A DNA stretch of 64,000 bases from an uncultured Collinsella sp. (lineage in GTDB: Bacteria; Actinomycetota; Coriobacteriia; Coriobacteriales; Coriobacteriaceae). The first letter of the stretch is position 1; every line of letters begins with the position of its first letter. The notes under the pieces are model-generated. The model saw only the letters and a program-made list of their open reading frames with translations. It had not been told where the DNA came from and ran no database searches. The DNA lies in NCBI GenBank assembly GCA_937925715.1, contig CALAMG010000017.1, positions 124,001-188,000 on the forward strand, read 5' to 3'. Made by a program: the position numbers and the translations under genes. Of this stretch, positions 17,206 through 24,026 are shown one piece after another.

Positions 17206-18170
17206 CTCAAGTAGATGCGCTGGTAGCTCTCGCAGGTGCCCTGGTGGCGCTTGAGGCCGCTTTCGGCCGAGCACCAGTTGAGGTTGTTGTCGTACTCCGG
17301 CTGGTCGAGCGTCCAGTCGTGGAGCCACAGCGCCATGTCGTATTCCGAGCCGTTTGTCTCTTGCCTGCACAGGTCCACGGCGTTGTTGACGATCTGCGTG
17401 ACGCTTGGGTGGGCGGCGTCGTTTACGGTCACCTCCGCCGTGGTGCGCAGGTAGTAGATCCCCTTGTCGTTTTGGGAGTCGTTTCTGTCGTTGTCCATAA
17501 AGTAGAAGTGGATGCGGTACGTGCCCGATGCCGTGAAGTCAAAGGTAAAGTCGTGGCCCGCGGTGCCCAGGCTGCAGTAGCTGGCCCATGCCGGGCGCGA
17601 CGGGTCGCAGACGCTTTCCTGGCTGCCGCCGTCCCAATAGGTGGGCACGTCCATGCGCGCCTTGGCCTGGGACGATCTGTTGGTCTGGGTTACGTGGGAG
17701 GTCGTCGCGGTGCCCGCCGGGGCGTCGTTCCACGAGACGGTGAAGGTGACGCCGTTTTGGGTTGCCGTGGCGGAGTGGGCGTAGGTGGTTTGCGACGTGG
17801 TTGAGACTGCGGCGGGCGTGGGGTTGGCTTGGGCTCGGAGGGATGGGGTGGGGGCTGTGGTGGCCGCGCCGGTTGCGGCGGCGGTGCCGGGGGTGGCGGT
17901 GGTGGCGGTGGTGCCGTCGGCGCTTTCCGTGTTGACGGCGCTGGTGCCGGTGGATGTTGCGGTGCCGTCCTCTACGGTATCTGCTGCCGCGTTTGCGTTG
18001 GTGCCGTCTTCGGCCTTGCCTGTGTCGCTGCTCGTGGTGTCGGCTTGCGCCTGCTGCCCGGCTGTTGCTTGAGGCTGGATGGCTTCCGCAATGGCCGCCA
18101 TGGGCATCGTCGCGCCGACCATGGACGTGCATGCGATCGCGCAGATCAGGTAGTAAAGGGGTCGTTTCAT
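17202..18170 (-). pseudogene. secreted transglutaminase-type surface protein, 3'-truncated
   Basis: A 322-residue frame begins with a signal peptide (MKRPLYYLICAIACTSMVG, cleavage likely near AIAEA), followed by a long Ala/Thr-rich low-complexity linker (~residues 30-130). A beta-rich domain and then the start of a transglutaminase-like domain follow (LWLHDWTLDQPEYDNN, CSAESGLKRHQGTCESYQ). The Cys in GTCESY is the usual catalytic residue; the His and Asp that should follow within ~60 residues are missing because the frame ends eight residues later. It is GC-rich like the core genome while its neighbours are AT-rich, so the missing part was probably replaced by incoming DNA. The remaining protein cannot be an active transglutaminase. 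Confidence 0.75.
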
Positions 18171-18649
18171 AGCGGAGCCTCTCGGTGAGCAGTCAATAGG
18201 GTCCGAAGGCAGCTCCAGGCCAGCACTCCGCACATATTTTGTTGCGGTTTATTTTACGGGAACACCAGTCAACATCAGCGAACTTTCTGGGGAATGTTGG
18301 GGAGGAGGAGGGGGAGCAGGCCCGCTTTAGTCCCCGGCGGCGCTCGGGCTCGTGCTAGGTTGGCTATAAGCGATGCGGCAACTCCAACATTAGACCGTCT
18401 TGCGCTTCTTCGAGTCTTGGCGCCGAGGCCTCCAAAGGTCAGTTTGTGTCCGCGCCAGTAGTTAAACTTTAAGCAAAGTGACGCGAATGGACTTGTCATA
18501 AGTCTCATTCAGTGACTGTATCAACGGTGGGGGAGGGTTCATTGTGGCTGCAGGTAGGGATAACGTGCGCGCAGCCGTTACATGGTTTCATCTTTAAAGA
18601 AAGGTGCTAAACCGGTATCAATCGTTCTGGTCGAAAGGAGATTAATATC
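18171..18649. other. divergent intergenic region without a supported gene
   Basis: About 480 bases between the divergent starts of the truncated surface-protein gene and the nuclease-like gene; both promoters should lie here, but no clear -35/-10 pair was found. A G-rich stretch (18295-18320) and a short minus-strand open frame (18275-18508) have no gene-like features. Confidence 0.45.
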
Positions 18650-19927
18650 ATGAAAACCCAGCTATTGGTTTACAGACAACGGGATTGCGGGTTCACGGAG
18701 ACAAATGACCTGACAATAAAAGAATTCAGCAAGGCGAGCGCCTTCGATGCCTTTGAGTTGACAGTTATTGACCTGCAAGATGAGCAATTATGGAAGAGCG
18801 ATTATAACAACGACAAGCTTTTATATGATCATGCAGACATTTCTTCTATCAGGGAAATGATGCTTCTTTCTAAAAATTCAAAATGCATAGTTTTACTGCC
18901 TCAGAATTGCATTTATTCACATGGGTATGGACGTGATTATTCTGCTGGAACAAATAGATATTTAGAAAAATCGCCCCTGAAGAATCTTTTCAGGAACTTC
19001 AAGGAGTCTCCAATCGGTGATCTATTTTCTTTATCGATGCCCATCTGTTTCGGGGAATCAAAAACCATATTATCTAATAAGGAGTTATCTTCAGATTTCT
19101 CGTTTGGGAAGCCGCTCCCCTTTGGCATGAAGGGCATTCTGGAATCTAACGCATCGACTGTTTCGGCGGTGTTGATTTCTGATACCTTTGCGGCAACAAC
19201 TCTTCTGGTAAAAAATAATTCTGATTTGATGGCGATTATTGATGCCGTATTTCCAATCGAAGCTCAGTCTGCCCGCACTCCTGATTGGCTGGAGGAAGTT
19301 GAATTCCACGATGAAGCGACTCGAAGGGTGCGAATGAACGCCATAGATAATCAAATTGCTCTTCTAAGCGAAGAGAAGAAAGGAATTGAAGAGGTTCTTT
19401 CGGATTATCGGGAAATTAAGTCGGTCCTTTGTAGCAAAGACTTTGAACTCGAAAATAAGGCTCGCCACCTTTTGTCCGAGATTGCTGAGGTCGAAGAGGC
19501 TTTTGAAGACAACAAGGAGGAGGATTTCAGATTCTCTTACGATGACACGCTCTTTTTAATTGAGATTAAAGGTAGCAATGGTGGGCTTAAGCGACAGCAT
19601 ATTTCAAAAACGTATGATCATGTCCAAATTAAAGCTGATGCCATGGAAGACGAAGGATGCTCCGGCAAGTTAAAAGGTGTCCTCATATTTGCATCTCAAA
19701 TTGAATTAAAACCGGAAGAGCGAGATCCGTTTCCTGAAACTCAGATTACAATCGCCCGTAAAAACGAAATTGCAGTTCTTTCGACCGAGACGCTGCTTCG
19801 TTGCTATGAAGCTTATGTTGAGGGGCGTTTGACTTCAGACGCTTTTAAGGAGACCTTGCTGCAAACGTCTGGCCTTGTAAGCCTGGATGCGTTTGGGATA
19901 GATGCTGCTGATAAAAGTAAACGATAG
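18650..19927 (+). CDS. predicted PD-(D/E)XK nuclease-fold protein of unknown role
   Basis: 425 residues. The N-terminal ~210 residues are unrecognised. Residues 225-290 form a charged coiled coil, followed by a region that looks like a restriction-endonuclease-like core: ARHLLSEIAEVEEAF, EEDFRFSYDD, and LFLIEIKGSNGG with the E305-x-K307 pair. Then come RQHISKTYDHV, a strand KGVLIFASQ, and LSTETLLRCYEAYVEGRL near the C-terminus, the order seen in PDDEXK families. ATG 18650 has AAAGGAG nine bases upstream. It sits between a DUF2806-like and an Abi_2 gene in an AT-rich island, so an antiviral role is a reasonable inference. The fold is my reading of motifs; the function is unknown. Confidence 0.7.
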   Translation: MKTQLLVYRQRDCGFTETNDLTIKEFSKASAFDAFELTVIDLQDEQLWKSDYNNDKLLYDHADISSIREMMLLSKNSKCIVLLPQNCIYSHGYGRDYSAGTNRYLEKSPLKNLFRNFKESPIGDLFSLSMPICFGESKTILSNKELSSDFSFGKPLPFGMKGILESNASTVSAVLISDTFAATTLLVKNNSDLMAIIDAVFPIEAQSARTPDWLEEVEFHDEATRRVRMNAIDNQIALLSEEKKGIEEVLSDYREIKSVLCSKDFELENKARHLLSEIAEVEEAFEDNKEEDFRFSYDDTLFLIEIKGSNGGLKRQHISKTYDHVQIKADAMEDEGCSGKLKGVLIFASQIELKPEERDPFPETQITIARKNEIAVLSTETLLRCYEAYVEGRLTSDAFKETLLQTSGLVSLDAFGIDAADKSKR

Positions 19928-20100
19928 GGGCGCGCAGCGACTTAGATTGATTTACTGCACTGGACAATCCTAGGGGCAAAAGCAAAAAGTCGAGCACTGG
20001 ATGTAATTCTGGCGTGATCAAGGATTGATTCAGAATAAAGATTCGCTGCATGATTTTCTTGTTCGGCTGCGCAATTGCTGCGTATGTAGGGTATTATGCA

Positions 20101-20190
20101 ATCAGTGATGCAGTCGTCGTGGACTCTACGTGAGGCGATGACAAAGAAGGGTCGTTGTACGGTTTTCCGACAGCGGCCCTTTGATTTTAG
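20101..20190 (+). ncRNA. candidate structured RNA upstream of the Abi_2 gene
   Basis: After a TATTAT box (20093-20098) the sequence can fold into two helices. The first pairs TCGTCG (20115-20120) with CGATGA (20137-20142), with an inner CTC/GAG helix. The second pairs AAGGGTCGTTGT and CGG (20148-20163) with CCG and ACAGCGGCCCTT (20168-20182) around a TTTT loop, with one bulged A. It ends just before the ribosome binding site. Non-coding RNAs located upstream of Abi_2 genes are known as the abiF RNA motif; whether this one fits that consensus cannot be checked here. It may simply be a terminator or a translation-control hairpin. Confidence 0.45.
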
Positions 20191-20199
20191 GAGCTTTCT

Positions 20200-21126
20200 G
20201 TGGCTAAAGAGTTTAAGACTTTCGCTCAACTAATCGAACTTTTAGAGAGTCGCGGCGTCTTAATTGATGCTACAACAGTAGATTGCTTGAGGCGTGAAAG
20301 CTACTACGCAATTATAAATGGATATAAAGACCCGTTTCTCAATAAAGATGCTATGACATCCTCTTCCGATGACGTTTATAAAGATGGCACTTCATTTAGG
20401 AACATTTACGATCTGTTTTTGTTCGACAGAGGGCTCAGGCAGCTTACGTTTTCCTATCTTGCGAGAGCCGAAGCGGTGCTTAAAAACGCCGTTGTTTATT
20501 CATTTTGCGACAAATATCGTGCTCCGGATGCCTATCTGAATCGATTAAATTATGTTAGGTCAAGAGATATGCTTGTGCCCAAGGCGTATCGAGGCAATAA
20601 AAACTACCTTCACGCTAAAAATCTAGCTGAACTCTTGAAAACGCTGAACGATAATGTGTCAAATGAACAACATATGCGACCGTTTGTCAGGCATTATTTG
20701 AACAAATATGGCGCGGTTCCATTATGGGTTCTGCAGAATGATCTGACGTTTGGCAATATTTGCCACTTCTATCAGCTTCAAAATCGCGGTGTACAGAATG
20801 CTGCTTGTAAGCTGGTCAATCAAACGGCAAATAGGGAAGAAAGGCTTGAGCCGATTGTGCTGCTTCGTGTCATTCAGGTTCTGGTCGGCTTTAGGAATAT
20901 CTGCGCGCACGACGAGCGACTTTATTGCGCGGAGGTCAGGGGTGCAAAGTTTTCCGATATGTATGACCTTCTCAGCCGTGTTTTGCCTGCCGACGAGATG
21001 AGGTCGCTACTCAATGACTTGGCCGGCCTTGTCGGAACTTATCAAGGCTTAATTAACCAAGGTGTTCTTTATGACGTCTTTCATGAGATGAATATTCAGG
21101 TGCAAAGAGCTTTAGGTGATTCGTGA
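20200..21126 (+). CDS. Abi family protein (Abi_2, AbiD/AbiF-like HEPN domain)
   Basis: 308-residue member of the abortive-infection Abi_2 family, whose members are thought to be HEPN-fold ribonucleases that stop growth on phage infection. Family signs are the N-terminal FKTFAQLIELLESRGV, YYAIINGYKDPFL, FLFDRGLRQLTFSYLARAE, and the HEPN catalytic-type R-x4-H in RNICAHDERLY (R232, H237). The start is GTG 20200 with AGGAGC five bases upstream; no ATG precedes the conserved sequence. A strong hairpin lies in its leader (20148-20182). It stands alone in its transcription unit, which is usual for AbiD/AbiF types. Confidence 0.88.
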   Translation: MAKEFKTFAQLIELLESRGVLIDATTVDCLRRESYYAIINGYKDPFLNKDAMTSSSDDVYKDGTSFRNIYDLFLFDRGLRQLTFSYLARAEAVLKNAVVYSFCDKYRAPDAYLNRLNYVRSRDMLVPKAYRGNKNYLHAKNLAELLKTLNDNVSNEQHMRPFVRHYLNKYGAVPLWVLQNDLTFGNICHFYQLQNRGVQNAACKLVNQTANREERLEPIVLLRVIQVLVGFRNICAHDERLYCAEVRGAKFSDMYDLLSRVLPADEMRSLLNDLAGLVGTYQGLINQGVLYDVFHEMNIQVQRALGDS

Positions 21127-21411
21127 TTACTTTGGCCCGGGGACGCTATAGGAGATAGGCCGCGTGCATAGACGCCTTCTTTGGCAGCGATAAACCTGTC
21201 GGCGAGACGCGATCGCTCAGATTGGTGGTATCGGATTGACGGACCCCGAGTTCTTCCTTAAAGTAACCAGTATGATGAGGCCTTGCGACGGTACGTCCGG
21301 CTTGGTCCGTGGGAACCGCCGAAAGGCGGTTTTCGCGTTTAAGAGGGCTGTTTCCGAAGGGAACTTGTCCGTATTCGCTTCTGGGCAGTGGGTTTTCGCC
21401 GCGAATTTCGG
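21127..21411. other. intergenic region before the repeat element
   Basis: 285 bases with no supported gene apart from the small terminator at 21314-21334. Overlapping short frames from 21236 onward show no recognisable product. Confidence 0.4.
21314..21334 (+). terminator. weak intrinsic terminator hairpin
   Basis: AACCGCC, loop GAAA, GGCGGTT, followed by TTCGCGTTT. The stem is perfect, but the T run is poor. It could end the Abi_2 transcript. Confidence 0.5.
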
Positions 21412-21530
21412 AAGTGCGGGGAAAAATCGAAACTTGCCGAGCGCACTCCGTTTTTTTGCCAACAAAACCGCAGGTCGCAAGAGTCCAAAACCGGGGTCTG
21501 GTCGGCAGACCTCATTTTTTCACCGCACTT
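21412..21530. repeat. left copy of ~118 bp element with terminal inverted repeats
   Basis: The ends are mutual inverted repeats: AAGTGCGGGGAAAAAT at 21412-21427 and ATTTTTTCACCGCACTT at 21514-21530. A second copy in the same orientation is at 23759-23875 (about 80-85 percent identical by eye; a shared core runs through TTGCCAACAAAACCGCAGGTCG). Between the copies lies only the ATPase/RloB pair. The length, the lack of coding content and the inverted ends are MITE-like. Confidence 0.75.
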
Positions 21531-21711
21531 CCGAGTTCACCTGTCGATAATATGCGGCAGCCTCTGGAATCCCCGAGCACAACGGCTTTTCCGCATAAAG
21601 TATCCGCAGGTAGAAGCATTGCGGCATTCCGGAGCGCTCGGCACGCCAGGGATTTGCCACATACTTCTAAGTTTTGGGCCTTGTATCCTTTGCTCCAGAT
21701 GCTGCAAACAC

Positions 21712-21739
21712 TTGATTGATGCTATTTAAAGTCTATAAT
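21712..21739 (+). promoter_or_regulatory. promoter of the ATPase/RloB pair
   Basis: TTGATT (21712-21717), 16-base spacer, TATAAT (21734-21739), about 55 bases before the chosen gene start, in AT-rich sequence. Confidence 0.65.
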
Positions 21740-21793
21740 CAAATAAAAACTCTGATATACCTTTTCAAAACAATGAAAGGAATGTTGAGTGCC

Positions 21794-23011
21794 ATGCTTT
21801 GCCAGTTCACCTTTAAAAACTATCGGTCCTATCGCGACGAGGCGGAGCTTTCCATGCAGGCGACGCCGATGAAGGAGTTTGAGCGTTCCCTCATCGAGTG
21901 TCCAGACGGGCAAAGTTTCCTTCCGGTGGCTGCGGTGTACGGGCCCAACGCCGGCGGTAAATCTAACCTGCTCGAGGCTCTCGATTACGTTCGTTCGGCG
22001 GTGGCCAGACCGATCAGATTACTGTCTTCCAGCGCTGATGCGCCAGAGGGTGATCGTCCTTCGATACCCCGTTGTTCGGCGTTTGAGTTCGATGACGTGT
22101 CTGCTGCCGAGCCCACCGAGTTCGAGCTCTATTACCGCGCGGGTGAGCATGAGTACCGCTATGTTCTGTCTGTACACGCCGATGAGATCGTGTCCGAGGG
22201 GCTGTGGCGGCGTAAATTGGGAGCGTCGCGTACGGCGATGCTGTTCGAGCGCGAGGATACAAAGGTTGAACTCGGCCCCACACTGCGTAAGCTTGTGACG
22301 GCTGCGAGGTTCAACCCGAGCCTGCCATACCTATCGTTCCTTTGCATCAACTTCGAAGCGCCGGTGGTCCAGGAGGCGGCTAGCTGGTTTCTCGACGCTG
22401 TGTTTCTCAACTACAACAGTTCCTACCTGGAGCGGATGCTCGAGCAAATGCTCGACGAGGGCGACTCGCGCGAGGTCACGCGTTTCCTGCGCGCCGTTGA
22501 TGTGCGTATCGATGGCTTCAGAGTGGAGAGAGCGCCGGAGTGGCGCGGCCAGCGCGTCTTCGTGAGGCACGAGGTGGGCGGCAAGGCGTACGAGCTGCGT
22601 TTATCCGAGGAATCTGCCGGAACCCAGAAGCTCATGGGGTTGGCTGCGTATCTGATGACAGCGCTTGAGCGTGGTGGCACCGTTGTGGTAGACGAGCTCG
22701 ACGCCAAACTGCACCCGAAACTTCTTCGCTATGTGATTCTGTTGTTTAAGGATCCTGAGGTCAACAAGAGTGGCGCGCAGCTCATCTTCTCGTCCCAGGA
22801 TGTGTCAACCATGCGAAACGATGTGTTCCGCCGTGACGAGATATGGTTCGCTGCGCGCGGCGAGAGGGAGGCGAGCCAACTGTGGTCTCTCGCCGACATC
22901 CACGAGGCAAACGGCAATCTGGTAAGCAAGAACGCGGCTTTCGACAAGCAATACCTGTCCGGTCGCTACGGCGCCGATCCGTATCTCACCCGCATCGAGG
23001 AGTGGGATTAG
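21794..23011 (+). CDS. AAA-family ATPase (AAA_15/AAA_21, RloA/AbiLi-like)
   Basis: 405-residue ABC/SMC-like ATPase with Walker A GPNAGGKS at 50-57, a signature-like LSEESAGTQKL, and Walker B TVVVDELDAKLHP with Asp-Glu at 300-301, then SSQD as switch. Such ATPases partner a RloB/TOPRIM protein, as in AbiL and, with a different effector, PARIS; the ATPase is thought to sense a phage product and release or activate the partner. Three in-frame ATGs exist (21773, 21782, 21794). The last was taken because the conserved MLCQFTFKNYRSYRDE begins there, but 21782 is possible. It ends one base before the next gene. Defence function is inferred from family and pairing. Confidence 0.85.
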   Translation: MLCQFTFKNYRSYRDEAELSMQATPMKEFERSLIECPDGQSFLPVAAVYGPNAGGKSNLLEALDYVRSAVARPIRLLSSSADAPEGDRPSIPRCSAFEFDDVSAAEPTEFELYYRAGEHEYRYVLSVHADEIVSEGLWRRKLGASRTAMLFEREDTKVELGPTLRKLVTAARFNPSLPYLSFLCINFEAPVVQEAASWFLDAVFLNYNSSYLERMLEQMLDEGDSREVTRFLRAVDVRIDGFRVERAPEWRGQRVFVRHEVGGKAYELRLSEESAGTQKLMGLAAYLMTALERGGTVVVDELDAKLHPKLLRYVILLFKDPEVNKSGAQLIFSSQDVSTMRNDVFRRDEIWFAARGEREASQLWSLADIHEANGNLVSKNAAFDKQYLSGRYGADPYLTRIEEWD

Positions 23012-23012
23012 C

Positions 23013-23681
23013 ATGGTGGCGAAGAAGTCGAAGGGCTGGCGTAGTGGCAAGCGCGAGGGCCGCTCGCGCATGGTTCAGATGACGCGTCATCTTGTAGTGA
23101 GCGAGGGCAAGGAGACCGAGCCTCGCTACTTTGAGGGTGTGCGTGCGGCGTTGGGCGCGGCGAACGAGCGCAAGGTTGCCATTGTCGTTAAGGGGACCGG
23201 CAGACACACGCTTGACCTGCTTGACTTCGCCGTCGAACACTGTCGCTATGCGCCCGAGACGTTCGATCACGTGTGGCTCGTGTATGACAAGGATGACTTT
23301 CCTGCGTCCGACTTTGATGCGATGAAGCGCAAATGTGACGAGCTCTCCGATGGTTCGAGGACCTTCCATGCGTTGTGGTCGAACCCCTGCTTCGAGCTGT
23401 GGCCGCTTTTGCACTTTCGCTACACGACCGCGCATATGTCCGCGTCCGACTGCCAGCATGCCCTCGCGCAGGAGATGTCGAAGAACTTGGGCATCGAGTA
23501 CCGCAAGAACCTGGACGGGATGTTTGGGGCAGTGGATGATAGGCGAGGCGAAGCATTGGAGCGTGCTGGGCGCCTCGTCGCGTACCATAGGGAACTGGGT
23601 AACATTAAGCCATCTGCGCAAAACCCTGCAACTAAGGTGGGCGAAATTTTCGATGTAATCGGGCCGTATCTGGTTGGCTAG
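23013..23681 (+). CDS. rloB: RloB-like protein (AbiLii-like effector)
   Basis: 222 residues, RloB family. It begins with a basic N-terminus (KKSKGWRSGKREGRSR) and the conserved LVVSEGKETEPRYFEG, then IVVKGTGRHT and VWLVYDKDDFP. Glu31 and the D92-x-D94 pair have the arrangement of a TOPRIM metal site, and SNPCFELWPLLHF follows, as in the family. It is encoded directly after the ATPase, so both form one unit. RloA/RloB-type pairs are found in defence islands and beside type I restriction loci; no restriction genes are present here. The nuclease activity is inferred. Confidence 0.87.
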   Translation: MVAKKSKGWRSGKREGRSRMVQMTRHLVVSEGKETEPRYFEGVRAALGAANERKVAIVVKGTGRHTLDLLDFAVEHCRYAPETFDHVWLVYDKDDFPASDFDAMKRKCDELSDGSRTFHALWSNPCFELWPLLHFRYTTAHMSASDCQHALAQEMSKNLGIEYRKNLDGMFGAVDDRRGEALERAGRLVAYHRELGNIKPSAQNPATKVGEIFDVIGPYLVG

Positions 23682-23758
23682 GCGAGTCGCTGGATTGGCT
23701 TTCCGGTTAGTGCGATTGGCGGATTGTACTGCGCTATTGCGAGTTCGGTGCGTAGGAG
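23682..23758. other. short spacer after rloB
   Basis: 77 bases without features between the RloB stop and the right repeat copy. Confidence 0.4.
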
Positions 23759-23875
23759 AAGCGCGGTGAAAAATCGAAACTTGCCGAGCACACACCGATT
23801 TTTGCCAACAAAACCGCAGGTCGCGGGTGCCCAAAACAGGGGACTGTTTGACAGATCTCGGTTTTTCACCGTACC
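23759..23875. repeat. right copy of ~118 bp element with terminal inverted repeats
   Basis: Direct repeat of 21412-21530. It begins AAGCGCGGTGAAAAATCGA and ends TCGGTTTTTCACCGTAC; the two ends are imperfect inverted repeats. The central part keeps AATCGAAACTTGCCGAG and CCAACAAAACCGCAGGTCGC. It differs from the left copy by scattered substitutions and short indels, so the duplication is not recent. Confidence 0.75.
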
Positions 23876-23963
23876 CCCGATTGGGTGCGCATTTAGCACC
23901 CTCGATGTCCCCACATTCCCTAAAAAAGTTCTTAAAACAGCCTTAAAGACGTTTCAGCTCGCG

Positions 23964-23995
23964 TTGACAGCGTAAAATACGCATGTTTGACTATG
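23964..23995 (+). promoter_or_regulatory. candidate promoter of the pel operon
   Basis: A perfect TTGACA at 23964-23969 lies 57 bases before the pelD start. The matching -10 region is poor (TTGACT or TATGTC around 23987-23997), so the exact box is uncertain. An A/T-rich stretch with AAAAAAGTTCTTAAAAC lies upstream. Confidence 0.4.
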
Positions 23996-24026
23996 TCTAA
24001 AGTGGATTTTAGGGGAGGAGTGCGCC

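Noticed and set aside
17244..17804. Plus-strand open frames opposite the surface-protein gene, including glycine-rich ones up to 18188
   Set aside because: The minus frame has a signal peptide and a recognisable transglutaminase-type region; the plus frames mirror its Ala/Thr-rich linker.
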